Source: Lysobacterales bacterium
GTDB lineage: Bacteria > Pseudomonadota > Gammaproteobacteria > Xanthomonadales > SZUA-5
DNA: 64,000 bases
Assembly: GCA_022844135.1 (NCBI GenBank)
Contig: JALHMG010000025.1
Location: forward strand, 16,938-80,937
Direction: 5' to 3'
Position 1 is the first letter of the stretch. Every line of letters begins with the position of its first letter. Below, in pieces: positions 15,470 through 24,325 of the stretch. Position numbers and translations under genes: made by a program. The notes under the pieces were generated by a model, which ran no database searches, was not told where the DNA came from, and worked only from the letters and a program-made list of their open reading frames with translations.

Positions 15470-16624
15470 ATGCGCATGCGCAGTTCGTTCCCTGGTCTTT
15501 TGCTGCTCCTCGGTTCCGCATCGGCCTTCGCGGCATTGAACCAACCGCCGCTGCTGGTTCCCGGCGGCGTGATCGAGGGCGATAGCGGCTCGCGCTCCTT
15601 GTCGTTTGGCATTCGCTGGATGGCGCTGCCCGGTGCGCCCGGTCCGTACCAGGTGCAATGGCGCACGGTCGATGGCGCGGCACTTGCCGGTAGCGACTAT
15701 GTGGCGGCCAGTGGAACCGTCTCTTTGTCGCCGCAGCAGTCGTTCGCGCCGCTGTCTGTGATGGTGCTCGGCGACAGCGAAATCGAACCGAACGAAGACA
15801 TCCGTCTGGAGTACGACGTCATCGGGTCAGCTTTCAGCGGCAGCGGCTCGCTATGGATCAGCGACGATGACGGCGCACAGCCGCCGCCGCCACCGCCCAT
15901 CGTGCTCATTCAGGCGCTCGATGTTGGTGCCGTCGAGCCGTCGAGCGGCGAAACCAACGTTGGCGTGATGCTGTTGCGCCTGGGGCCGACCGCAGCCGCG
16001 GTCGATGTCGACTTTGCCGTCGACCCGATCAGCACGGCAACGCATGGCAGCGACTGGACCGGCGCTACGGTCGGGCGACTGAGCTTTGCGCCTGGGCAAA
16101 CGGTGCGGCGCATCGATTTGGCGGTTCGGGCCGACAGCGAGATCGAAGGCGTCGAGACTATTCGCTTCTCGTTGAGCGCCGGGCCGGGCGTGGTGCTGCC
16201 ACGCCAGCATGCGGTTGTCAGCCTGCGCGACGCAGGCGCCGCTACTGGCGCGGCCGGCGTCATCGCCTGCCGTCGCGCAGTGATGGAGCACGACGGCCCG
16301 GCGCGCTTTGTGGTTCGCCGGCACGGCGATAGCAGCATGGCACTCAGTGTGAACTACGCCACTGCCGATGGCAGCGCCCGCGCGGGTGCGGACTACACGG
16401 CGAGCGCCGGAACTCTGTCCTGGGCTGCGGGCGATGCCACGCCGCGGGTGATCGACGTCGCCTTGGCCACCGATAGTCAGGTCGAACCGCCCGAGTCATT
16501 CGCGATGGTGCTCTCCAATCCGCAACCGGCATCGCCTTTGGGCCCCGCCAGTGCAGCGGTGGTCATTCTCGACGCCCACGATCAGATTCTGGTCGACGAC
16601 TTCGCACCGGGTTGCGACGATTGA
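15470..16624 (+). CDS. Secreted Calx-beta domain protein
   Basis: Protein of 384 residues with an N-terminal signal peptide (RSSFPGLLLLLGSASAFA). The rest is about three Calx-beta units (about 35-125, 140-250, 260-370), each with the YATADGSARAGADYTASAGT / WAAGDATPRVIDVALATDSQ pattern and an acidic EPxE turn that binds Ca2+ in this family. A Pro-rich hinge (PPPPPPI) separates units 1 and 2. The C-terminus, DQILVDDFAPGCDD, ends in a short acidic aromatic motif resembling the xxGFE tail of the FG-GAP protein at 50 kb. AGGAG precedes the ATG at good spacing. Probably a surface or extracellular adhesion-type protein; no partner is visible nearby. Confidence 0.85.
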   Translation: MRMRSSFPGLLLLLGSASAFAALNQPPLLVPGGVIEGDSGSRSLSFGIRWMALPGAPGPYQVQWRTVDGAALAGSDYVAASGTVSLSPQQSFAPLSVMVLGDSEIEPNEDIRLEYDVIGSAFSGSGSLWISDDDGAQPPPPPPIVLIQALDVGAVEPSSGETNVGVMLLRLGPTAAAVDVDFAVDPISTATHGSDWTGATVGRLSFAPGQTVRRIDLAVRADSEIEGVETIRFSLSAGPGVVLPRQHAVVSLRDAGAATGAAGVIACRRAVMEHDGPARFVVRRHGDSSMALSVNYATADGSARAGADYTASAGTLSWAAGDATPRVIDVALATDSQVEPPESFAMVLSNPQPASPLGPASAAVVILDAHDQILVDDFAPGCDD

Positions 16625-16631
16625 TGCCAGG

Positions 16632-16668
16632 ACGCTGCGGCGAATCGCAAGCCGATTCGCCGCAGCGT
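16632..16668. terminator. Perfect 16-bp hairpin between convergent genes
   Basis: The arms 16632-16647 (ACGCTGCGGCGAATCG) and 16653-16668 are perfect complements around the loop CAAGC. It lies 7 bp after the Calx-beta stop and 6 bp before the end of the opposite-strand membrane gene. There is no U-run on either side, so it probably stops or stabilises both transcripts rather than acting as a classical Rho-independent terminator. Confidence 0.65.
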
Positions 16669-16674
16669 GTGCCC

Positions 16675-17109
16675 TCACGCCCCGCGCGTCGGAACGCTGG
16701 GCGGCGTCACTTTGGGTTCGATATCGCGCACAACTTTGGCCAGATACTCTTCCGCATCGTGGCGCTCGGCGAGCCAGGCGTTCACCAATCGCCCGTAGCG
16801 CGCGATCATCGCCATGTTGAAGAAATGCATACCGCCGAGCACCAGCACCGAGAGGCCGACGGCTGAGCCGACAGCAGGCACCAGCGCATCGTCGATCAGA
16901 GCGGGGCTTTTCAGTCGCAAACAGATAAAACCGATATTGACGAGATAAAAGCCGATCACCAACAGGCGATTGGTCGACCGCGCCAATTCCTCGTCCTGGC
17001 CAAAACAACGCACCAAAAACGTTTCGCCACTCGACGACAATACGCGCGCCACCCAGATGGTCATTCCAATCGAGATGATCAGATACAGGGCATAGGCCAA
17101 TTCGAACAT
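16675..17109 (-). CDS. Small integral membrane protein, unknown function
   Basis: Protein of 144 residues with three to four predicted membrane helices (FELAYALYLIISIGMTIWVA, RLLVIGFYLVNIGFICLRL, VGSAVGLSVLVLGGMHFFNM) and a cytosolic-looking tail ending VTPPSVPTRGA. No family recognised. The ATG at 17109-17107 is chosen because GGAG lies 7 bases before it. It is the last gene of a minus-strand series after the kinase and the membrane AraC regulator, 123 bp from the latter, so it may be that regulator's target. Confidence 0.7.
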   Translation of the reverse strand: MFELAYALYLIISIGMTIWVARVLSSSGETFLVRCFGQDEELARSTNRLLVIGFYLVNIGFICLRLKSPALIDDALVPAVGSAVGLSVLVLGGMHFFNMAMIARYGRLVNAWLAERHDAEEYLAKVVRDIEPKVTPPSVPTRGA

Positions 17110-17232
17110 GAGGTATCTCCGCAAGAGCACCGGACATCCCGGTGTCGCCAGCCTGTTCGAGCGGCCCAGTGCAGGGCGTCCAGATCGATCATTTCGGACC
17201 AGATCTTGTCTGGCGCCTGTTAAATCAGATGG

Positions 17233-18240
17233 TTATGCGTCTCCAGGATGATCATTGCGGAACTGACTGGGCACTGTCCCAGTCAGTTCTTTGAACGCCG
17301 CGTAGAAATTCGAGTTGGAGTTGAACCCCACGGCCATGCCAACGCTCAGCACCGAGGCACGGCGTTCGGCAAGCAACATGCGTTTGGCAGCCTCGATCCG
17401 GTAATGGCGCAACAAACGCGAGAAACTGAGATCGAGGTGAGTGTTGATCAACTCTGAGGTCTGGTGCGGCGTGAGATCGATCATCTCCGAAAGCGCTGCG
17501 AGATTCAGATTCTCGTTGCGGTAAACATGCTGATCCTCGAACAGCGATTTGATTTTCTCCATCGCCGCCAGGCGATCGACGTTGCTCAGAGTCGATACCG
17601 CATACGAGGTGCGAACAGCCTCTTCGGTCTTGCGGGTCAGATCGGGGAAGTGCAACAACAGCAACAGCACCAGCGCGAAGCCGAGCGCCAGCAAGACCGC
17701 ATAAACGGAGAAGAACAGCGACCAACCGAGCCACGGATACGCTAAGCCCAGCAGCGCAATGACCGCGCCCGTCGCTGCGAATAACGCCAGCACCTTGCGC
17801 TCGAGCGCGAACCAGCGGCGCACCGCGCCAAGCCGCGATACCAACAGGCCCAGATGCACCGCGCCAGCTGTGCCATAGCCCATTGCCAACACCACCGCCC
17901 AGGTGGGGGGAACCCACCACAGCACGATGAACGCAATCGGCGGCACGAACCACTCCCAGCGCCGCCATAGCTGCGGCGGTCGCAAAATGCCCAGGAATAG
18001 CCAGTAAAAACCGCTCGATTGCGCCCACAGCGAAACGATGTATCCACGCGGCGGTTCATTCAATGCTTGCCAGTGCCAGCACTGCGTTGTGATCAAAGCC
18101 GCGAGCATGACGTGACCGGCGATGCGCGATTGCCACGGCATCGCCATGTCCCGATACGTGGTGGCGAACGCCATCGTCAACAACATCGCAGCGCCAACAG
18201 AAAAACCCACGGCTGCGGCGACTAAATCGGCCATCGCCAT
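17233..18240 (-). CDS. Membrane-bound AraC-family transcriptional regulator
   Basis: Protein of 335 residues. The first about 205 residues carry seven hydrophobic segments (for example FSVGAAMLLTMAFATTYRD, FVPPIAFIVLWWVPPTWAVV). The last about 110 residues are an AraC DNA-binding domain with two helix-turn-helices: LNLAALSEMIDLTPHQTSELIN, then VLSVGMAVGFNSNSNFYAAF and TGTVPSQFRNDH. It thus senses a signal in or across the inner membrane and binds DNA directly. It starts 3 bp after the Ser/Thr kinase stop (TGAGCGATG), implying one transcript and possible phosphorylation control by that kinase. An in-frame ATG 6 bp later is an alternative start. Confidence 0.88.
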   Translation of the reverse strand: MAMADLVAAAVGFSVGAAMLLTMAFATTYRDMAMPWQSRIAGHVMLAALITTQCWHWQALNEPPRGYIVSLWAQSSGFYWLFLGILRPPQLWRRWEWFVPPIAFIVLWWVPPTWAVVLAMGYGTAGAVHLGLLVSRLGAVRRWFALERKVLALFAATGAVIALLGLAYPWLGWSLFFSVYAVLLALGFALVLLLLLHFPDLTRKTEEAVRTSYAVSTLSNVDRLAAMEKIKSLFEDQHVYRNENLNLAALSEMIDLTPHQTSELINTHLDLSFSRLLRHYRIEAAKRMLLAERRASVLSVGMAVGFNSNSNFYAAFKELTGTVPSQFRNDHPGDA

Positions 18241-18243
18241 CGC

Positions 18244-20319
18244 TCAACGAATCTCTCGGATCAGCCGAAAGCCACGATCGACGGCGGCGCTGTCGTCGTC
18301 TTCGCTGGTTGCGCCGCGATCGAGGTTCGCATCGCGCCAGCCGCTGCCGGCGACGTACCGGCCAACGCACACGCGCCCGGTTTTATCGCGCTCTTTGCCC
18401 TGCAGGAGTCGGCCGAAATTGGCGATGGTACGGCGCACGGCACCGATTTCCTTGAACTCGCAAGTGCTGGTCCATTCGCGCACATTGCCCGCCAGATCCT
18501 GCGGCATGCCCTCGTTCGCGGCGAAAGAGCCGGCGGCGGCTGTGGCGCGATAGCGGTCGTTGCAGGCGGCGTTCTCGCCCTGCAGGTTGGCGCACGTCGA
18601 GTTTCGCGCAGCGGCATCGATCGCGCGCCATTCGGCGAGACTCGGCAAGCGATACGTGCGCCCGCTCTGGCGTGTCATCCAGGCCGCATAGGCAAGCGCA
18701 TCGTTATAGCTGACGCATACCAGCGGCTCGTTGGCTTGCTGCGCGAAACCCGGATCGCGCCAATCGTAAGTTTTGCCGCCGTCTCGGCAGCGCGCGGGCG
18801 TGTGTTGGGTGGCGGCGACGAAACGCGCGAAGTCCTGGCGTCGGATTTCGAACCGGGTGACGGCAAAGGGTTGCGCAAAGCCGCTGATGCGGCCGCCGGG
18901 AATCAGCATCAACGGCGGCCCATCGCCATCGGCAAAGGGCTCGCCGGAAGCCGGAAAGCGTGCGACGAGATCGCGCAACTGTGCGAAGGCTTCACTGGGC
19001 GCCGGCACGGCCTTGGCCAGGTCCAGAGCAACTCCAGCGAGCTTGCGATCGCGCGCGTCGCGCGCGGCCTGCAGCGGCGGCGTCAGACGCGTTTCGAGTG
19101 CCGCGACCAGATCGCGAACCGGCGGCGTCTGTTCGGCTTTGGCGGCCGCAACGAAAGCGGCCAGATGCGGCAAACGCTGCGCCAGCGTGGCGTCATCGGC
19201 GGCGGCGAGATTGGGCGCAACCCGGGCCAGTAACTGATCGCGTTGATCGAGCGCGCTGGCGGCGACCGGCTCGAACGCGAATGCGGCGGCCAGCAAGGCG
19301 TCGGCGTCGTTCGGATCGCCGTTGAACCAGCGCCCGGCAGCAATCGCTTCGGCGATCGCGTCCGGCGTCTGCGCCTGCGCAACATCGGCAGCCGTTGTGG
19401 CGTCTGGCGTTCGTATAAACCACCAAGCGATCGCTACAACCGCCAGCAGCGCCACAGCGACTAGCAGCCACCATTTCGGCAGCGCTGCCCGGATGCGCCT
19501 GGGGCGCGCGGAATGCTCACTGCCGACAGACGCGAGCGCGTGCGCCATCGCGTCGGCGTCGACGAAACGATCCTCCGGACGTTTGGCCAGCGCGGTGTCG
19601 ATAAAGCCCTGCCAATGCTTGAGAGAGGGCGGCAACCGCGGCACTGGATCCTGCTGATGCTTGAGTGCTACCGCGAGGAACTCGTCGCCATCGAACGGTG
19701 GTGCGCCAGTGAGCAGCTCGAAAGCCACACAGCCGACGCTGTAAAGATCGCTGCGGCCATCGACCGTGTCGCCACGCGCCTGTTCCGGGCTCATCGTTTG
19801 CGACGAACCCACGGTGCGTCCGAAACTGGTCAGTCGGCGCCGGCTTTCCTGCTTGAGCGCCACGCCGAAGTCCGCCAGCAGGGGCGTGTTGCGCGCATCG
19901 AACAGCACGTTCTCCGGTTTCACATCGCGATGTACTACGCCGGCGCGATGCGCGTGGCCCAGTGCGGCCAGCAGCGCTGCCAAGACGCGCTTGATCTCCA
20001 GCTCGCCCATCGGTTTGGGGCGATCCGCCAGATCGCCATGCGCGAGCAGCGGCATCACGTAACAAGGCTCGCCCGCCGCCGTGCGCATGACCTCGAAAAT
20101 CTGCACGATGTTGGGGTGATCCAGCGCCGCGATCAACTTGGCTTCTTGCTCAAAACGCTGCGCCAGTTCCTCCGCGTCGCGGCCGATGCCGCGCAAGACT
20201 TTGATGGCGACGAGACGATCCAACGTCAACTGCCGCGCGCGATACACCGTGGCCATGCCGCCCGAACCGAGCTGCGCCTCCACCGTATATCCCGAGATTT
20301 GCGGGAACTCCTCGTTCAT
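18244..20319 (-). CDS. Ser/Thr protein kinase with C-terminal FGE/sulfatase-modifying-like domain
   Basis: Protein of 691 residues. The N-terminal Hanks-type kinase has the glycine loop LGSGGMATVY (18-27), the catalytic Lys K40 (VAIKVL), HRDVKPEN (130-137, base D132) and DFG 150-152. A single membrane helix lies near 280-300 (WWLLVAVALLAVVAIAWWFI). The outer part has a helical region, then a formylglycine-generating-enzyme-like domain (PPLMLIPGGRISGFAQPFAV, YRLPSLAEWRAIDAAARN, DLAGNVREWTSTC, DRGFRLIREI). In such kinases this domain is thought to be a sensor rather than an enzyme. The start at 20319 is preferred over a 19-residue upstream extension. It heads the operon kinase - AraC - small membrane protein and is divergent from a sensor histidine kinase. 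Confidence 0.88.
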   Translation of the reverse strand: MNEEFPQISGYTVEAQLGSGGMATVYRARQLTLDRLVAIKVLRGIGRDAEELAQRFEQEAKLIAALDHPNIVQIFEVMRTAAGEPCYVMPLLAHGDLADRPKPMGELEIKRVLAALLAALGHAHRAGVVHRDVKPENVLFDARNTPLLADFGVALKQESRRRLTSFGRTVGSSQTMSPEQARGDTVDGRSDLYSVGCVAFELLTGAPPFDGDEFLAVALKHQQDPVPRLPPSLKHWQGFIDTALAKRPEDRFVDADAMAHALASVGSEHSARPRRIRAALPKWWLLVAVALLAVVAIAWWFIRTPDATTAADVAQAQTPDAIAEAIAAGRWFNGDPNDADALLAAAFAFEPVAASALDQRDQLLARVAPNLAAADDATLAQRLPHLAAFVAAAKAEQTPPVRDLVAALETRLTPPLQAARDARDRKLAGVALDLAKAVPAPSEAFAQLRDLVARFPASGEPFADGDGPPLMLIPGGRISGFAQPFAVTRFEIRRQDFARFVAATQHTPARCRDGGKTYDWRDPGFAQQANEPLVCVSYNDALAYAAWMTRQSGRTYRLPSLAEWRAIDAAARNSTCANLQGENAACNDRYRATAAAGSFAANEGMPQDLAGNVREWTSTCEFKEIGAVRRTIANFGRLLQGKERDKTGRVCVGRYVAGSGWRDANLDRGATSEDDDSAAVDRGFRLIREIR

Positions 20320-20514
20320 GCGCGGCAGTATGCATTGGGAAGTTTGCCCTGCGTGCACCGGAACGCTCCATTCCATGTAAACCAGTCATGGCGCACATCG
20401 GCGCGTCATCGCGACCGATTGCCCGCGTGTCGGCAGCAACCGTCAGCGCGCCCGGTAGACACCGTTAGCGACATTGGTCAGGATCGCCGCTCTGACGGTT
20501 TTCGACGGCGCGCA

Positions 20515-22554
20515 ATGCCACTACGGATGAAATTGCTGCTGATAGCGCTCGTGGCGGCGGTGTTCCCGCTGGCTGGCTGGCGCTTCGTGGTGCAGATGGA
20601 AACCACCTTGCGCCAGAGCCTGGAACGCTCGCTGCTCGCCAGCGCGCGCACACTGGCCAGTGCCATGCCGGCGATCGATCCGGCGCTGCATCAAGCGCTG
20701 GCGAGCCCGAGCCTGCATGCGCGGCCGATGCAAGTGGATGTTGCCGTCGATGGTTTCGACGATGACTGGGGAACCTGGCATACGGCGCCAGAGACGCTGA
20801 GCACCGCGCGCGACGGTTTGCCCGCACGGCTGATGGTGGGACTCGGTCCAAGCGCGGTCAACGTCTGGATTGCCGTCGATGACCTCAGTCCCGTGTATGC
20901 CGCTGCAGACGGCAGCCTGAGCGAGGGGGCCGATCGCATCGTCATTCGAGTCAGCGATCGATTCGGTCAGCGCCAGTGGCTGCTGCCGCGCAACGCTGGC
21001 GGCGATTTGAGCGCCGAACCGATGGCCGGCAGCGATGGCCGCCAGCCGAGTTTCCCGTTGCCTGCGGCAATGCGCAGCAGCGCCGAGGGCTACACCGTCG
21101 AGCTGCGTTTGCCGCTGGCCGATCCAGCGATGCAGTTGGCGATCGATGTCGTCGATATGCCCCAGCGCGGTGCCGATTTGCCGCGCGCACTGGCCAGTAC
21201 CGGTCCGAGCGGCAGCTACCGCTCGTTGACGCGGCTATGGCAGGAAACACCGCTGATTCGCAGCCTCGTGCCGGCGGGTACGCGCCTTCGCGTACTCGAT
21301 GCGTCGGCCTATGCGCTGGCGCGCTCTGGCAGCTTGCGCCCCGGCAGCGACAGCCCGGACGACGACGAGTTGAGCGTGCTGCGCTGGCTGCGCGCGGTGG
21401 TTTATCGGCGCTTGATGGCGCCGCCGCTAGCCAGCTCCAGCGGCTACGGATTCAACGAGTTGCAGTTGAAAGTGCCGCAAATCGATGCGGCGCTCACCGG
21501 CACGCCGAGCACGCAATGGCGGCCCGCCGCCAGCGAAGCCAGCGTGATTCTCTCGGCTGCGGCTCCGATCCTGCTCGATGGCGATGTGGTTGGCGCGGTG
21601 TTGCTGGAGCAAACTTCCGACGCGCTTTTGCTCTGGACCAATCGCGCGCTCGGGAGCCTGCTGCTCGGCGGCCTGCTGACGATGATCGTCGCCGCCGCGA
21701 TTCTGTTCGGCTATGCCGGCTATCTGTCGTTCCGGATTCGCAAATTACGCAACGCTACCGAGGCTGCCTTGAGCGCCGAAGGTCGCCTGCTCGGCAACTT
21801 CCCGCGGTCCAGTGCCGTCGATGAGATTGGCGATTTGTCGCGTAGCTTTGCCAAACTGCTCGAACAGGTGGGTGCGTATACCGATTACTTGCGCACGCTC
21901 GGCAGCAAGCTCTCGCACGAGTTGGCGACGCCGCTCGCCGTGGTCAAGTCCTCGCTCGAGAACCTGGAGCAAGAGCAGCTTCCGGAGTCAGCGCGGGTGT
22001 ACGCCGAACGTGCGCGATCGGGCGCCGAACGTCTCGGCGTGCTGCTGCGCAATCTGAGTCAGGCGTCGCGGATCGAAAGTGCGATCGCCTCCGCGGAAGC
22101 CGAGGATTTCGATCTGCGCCAGGCGTTGATCGGCGCCGCCGCCGGCTATCGCGACCTCGTCAGCGATCGGCGTCTGGATCTGGACGTGCCCGACTCGCCG
22201 GTGCGCCTGCACGGCGCGCCCGAACTGATCCACCAGGCGCTCGACAAGCTGGTCGATAACGCGCTCGGGTTCACGCCGCCCGGCGGCTGGATCAAGCTCG
22301 GCCTGTACGTGACGCCAAACGCCATCGAACTGGCGGTGTCCAACAACGGCCCGCCGCTGCCCTCGCGCATGCAGGACAAACTTTTCGATTCGCTGATCTC
22401 AGTGCGCGACGGCCGCGTGTCCACCTCGCCGCACCTGGGCCTGGGCCTGTACATCGTGCGCCTCGTCGCTGAACTGCACCAGGGCGAGGCGGTGGCCAGC
22501 AACATCGCCGACGGCGTCGAGTTTCGGATGCGCATGCGCGGGATGGCGCGGTGA
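20515..22554 (+). CDS. Orphan sensor histidine kinase
   Basis: Protein of 679 residues. The N-terminal signal-anchor MKLLLIALVAAVFPLAGW is followed by a large periplasmic region (to about 375) and a second membrane helix (SLLLGGLLTMIVAAAILFGY) with a HAMP-like linker. The histidine box is KLSHELATPLAVVKSSLENL. The ATPase region has an N box (ALDKLVDNALGFTP), but the G1 box reads VSNNGPPLP where most kinases have DNG, and the G2 box is HLGLGLYIVRL. The FDSLISVRDG stretch before G2 resembles the histidine kinase of proteobacterial dedicated-sortase systems; this is my recollection, not proven. No response regulator is adjacent. Starts at 20515 or 20527 are possible; the frame stays open far upstream, antisense to the kinase gene, which is not coding. 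Confidence 0.82.
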   Translation: MPLRMKLLLIALVAAVFPLAGWRFVVQMETTLRQSLERSLLASARTLASAMPAIDPALHQALASPSLHARPMQVDVAVDGFDDDWGTWHTAPETLSTARDGLPARLMVGLGPSAVNVWIAVDDLSPVYAAADGSLSEGADRIVIRVSDRFGQRQWLLPRNAGGDLSAEPMAGSDGRQPSFPLPAAMRSSAEGYTVELRLPLADPAMQLAIDVVDMPQRGADLPRALASTGPSGSYRSLTRLWQETPLIRSLVPAGTRLRVLDASAYALARSGSLRPGSDSPDDDELSVLRWLRAVVYRRLMAPPLASSSGYGFNELQLKVPQIDAALTGTPSTQWRPAASEASVILSAAAPILLDGDVVGAVLLEQTSDALLLWTNRALGSLLLGGLLTMIVAAAILFGYAGYLSFRIRKLRNATEAALSAEGRLLGNFPRSSAVDEIGDLSRSFAKLLEQVGAYTDYLRTLGSKLSHELATPLAVVKSSLENLEQEQLPESARVYAERARSGAERLGVLLRNLSQASRIESAIASAEAEDFDLRQALIGAAAGYRDLVSDRRLDLDVPDSPVRLHGAPELIHQALDKLVDNALGFTPPGGWIKLGLYVTPNAIELAVSNNGPPLPSRMQDKLFDSLISVRDGRVSTSPHLGLGLYIVRLVAELHQGEAVASNIADGVEFRMRMRGMAR

Positions 22555-22565
22555 TCGCTCGTGCA

Positions 22566-22586
22566 AAAGTTTCCTGCGGAAACTTT
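22566..22586 (+). terminator. Short perfect hairpin after the sensor kinase gene
   Basis: AAAGTTTCC (22566-22574), loop TGC, GGAAACTTT (22578-22586), 11 bp after the kinase stop; a weak TTTT at 22593-22596 follows. It could end the kinase transcript. Confidence 0.45.
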
Positions 22587-22692
22587 GGCCCGGTTTTCAA
22601 GCAGGCTTGGCCCTCGCAGCGAAAACGTGGTTCTCGCTGCGCGACTCGCTTGCCGCTCTAACCCAACGGCGTTTCGAGGTTCTTGATTACCG

Positions 22693-22794
22693 CCAACAAC
22701 CAACAACCAACAACCAACAACCAACAACCAACAACCAACAACCAACAACCAACAACCAACAACCAACAACCAACAACCAACAACCAACAACCAA
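22693..22794. repeat. Heptamer tandem repeat (CCAACAA), 14 exact copies
   Basis: Fourteen uninterrupted CCAACAA units occupy 22693-22790, followed by a partial CCAA. The array lies 90 bp upstream of the cysG start. Because seven is not a multiple of three, copy-number change would alter spacing or frame. Unit-perfect copies imply recent expansion by slippage. The rest of 22587-22880 shows no gene. Confidence 0.95.
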
Positions 22795-22880
22795 TCGGCA
22801 TACCCGCCAAGCGCCGCGGCATTTCCCATGATGGCGCCGGCCGATCACGATGGTCGCGTCGTGATTGTAGGTCGCTGGTT

Positions 22881-24278
22881 ATGCGCTATTACCCTGTTGG
22901 ACTCGATCTCGTCGATCAGCCAGTGTTGCTGGTGGGCGCAGGTAACGTTGCGGCGCGCAAGCTGTTGCGCTTGATTAGCGCCAAAGCGAAAGTGACCATC
23001 GTCGCACCCGCGATCGGCGACGCCGTACGTGAGCTGGCGACGCGCGCGGCGCTTGCGGTTTATGAGCGCGCGTTCGTTCCGAGCGATGTCGACGGCGTGC
23101 GTTTGATCGTCGCTGCCACGGGCCAGCGCGACGTCAACCGCGAGATCGCGCTGGCGGCACGGCAGCGCTCGATTCCGGTCAACGTGGTCGACGATCCTGG
23201 CTTGTCGAGCGCGGTGTTGCCGGCCGTCATCGAACGCGGACTTCTGCAGATTGCCATCGCCACCAGCGGCGTGGCGCCGGCGCTTGCCAGCTGGCTACGT
23301 GCACGCATCGAAGCCTGGCTCGATCCGGCGCTCGACAAATTGCTCGCCCTGCTCGACCGCCGCCGCGATGCGATTCGAAATACACAGCCCGACCCCCGCG
23401 CACGCCGCGCCGTGTATCACGCGGCGGCCGGCGGCGACGTTATGGCCGCTCTTCGCCGTGGCGATGAGCACGCTGCGCACGATGCGCTCGACGCCTTGCT
23501 CGCAGGCTCCGCGCGACGCGGTCGCGTGACCTTGGTTGGGGCTGGCCCAGGCGATCCAGATCTGCTGACGCTCGCCGCCCTGCGTTCGCTCGGCGATGCC
23601 GATGTGGTGTTCCACGATCGCCTTGTCGGCGAAGGCGTGCTGAAACTCGCGCGAGCCGATGCCGAGATTGTCGATGTCGGCAAACGCTGCGGGCAGCCCA
23701 GCGCCAGCCAGCCAAAAATCATCGAGCAGTTGATCGCCGCCGCTCGCGCCGGCCATCAGGTGGTGCGGCTGAAAGGCGGCGATGCGCTGACCTTCGCGCG
23801 CGGTGGCGAAGAGTTGCTTGCACTGCGCGCGGCCGGTATCGACGTCGAGGTGATTCCCGGCATCAGTGCTGCCTTCGCCTGCGCCGCCGCGGCCGGCATC
23901 CCGCTCACGCATCGGCGCCTGGCGCGCAGCGTGCGCTTCGTGACTGCGCACAGCGAGACCGGATTGACGCCGTTCGAGTTATTGCAAATGCGCCGCGACG
24001 AAACCCTCGCCGTCTACATGGGCAGCCAGCGCGCCGCAGAGCTGGCCGCAGCGTTCTCGCGCGCCGGTGTATCCGCCGCAACGCCGATCGCGCTCATCGA
24101 GAATGCGAGCCTGCCCGGCCAGCGCGTACACCGAGGCACGCTGGCGCAACTGGTGACGCTGTGCGAACAGTCGAGCCGCGCACCGGCGCTGCTGCTCGTC
24201 GGCGCAGTATGCGCGCTGTCGGGCGAGGCGCTGCAGCCGCAATCGGCGACGCCCGATAAGCTGGCACTGAGCGCTTAG
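22881..24278 (+). CDS. cysG: Siroheme synthase (three activities)
   Basis: Protein of 465 residues, the usual CysG length. The N-terminal half (1-150) is the precorrin-2 dehydrogenase/ferrochelatase (GAGNVAARKLLRLISAKAKV NAD loop; NVVDDPGLSSAVLPAVIERG). The C-terminal half from about residue 215 is the SAM uroporphyrinogen-III methyltransferase (VGAGPGDPDLLTLAALRSL, VRLKGGDALTFARGGEE, EVIPGISAAFACAAAAGIPL). Product: siroheme for sulfite/nitrite reductases. The ATG at 22881 begins the normal MRYYPVGLDL start; the frame continues upstream through the heptamer array, which would add a Gln/Pro/Thr/Asn-rich 66-residue tail and is not believed to be coding. Confidence 0.93.
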   Translation: MRYYPVGLDLVDQPVLLVGAGNVAARKLLRLISAKAKVTIVAPAIGDAVRELATRAALAVYERAFVPSDVDGVRLIVAATGQRDVNREIALAARQRSIPVNVVDDPGLSSAVLPAVIERGLLQIAIATSGVAPALASWLRARIEAWLDPALDKLLALLDRRRDAIRNTQPDPRARRAVYHAAAGGDVMAALRRGDEHAAHDALDALLAGSARRGRVTLVGAGPGDPDLLTLAALRSLGDADVVFHDRLVGEGVLKLARADAEIVDVGKRCGQPSASQPKIIEQLIAAARAGHQVVRLKGGDALTFARGGEELLALRAAGIDVEVIPGISAAFACAAAAGIPLTHRRLARSVRFVTAHSETGLTPFELLQMRRDETLAVYMGSQRAAELAAAFSRAGVSAATPIALIENASLPGQRVHRGTLAQLVTLCEQSSRAPALLLVGAVCALSGEALQPQSATPDKLALSA

Positions 24279-24325
24279 TTCCTTGATCGCCGTGCGTACT
24301 TCGACCAGGGCAATTGGGCTTCAAT

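Noticed and set aside
19513..20514. N-terminal extension of the sensor kinase to over 1000 residues
   Set aside because: It is antisense to the Ser/Thr kinase coding region and lacks any domain; the real protein begins with the signal-anchor at 20515 or 20527.
22683..22880. 66-residue Gln/Pro/Thr/Asn-rich N-terminus for CysG
   Set aside because: It is the heptamer array read in frame; CysG homologues start at the MRYYPVGLDL position.
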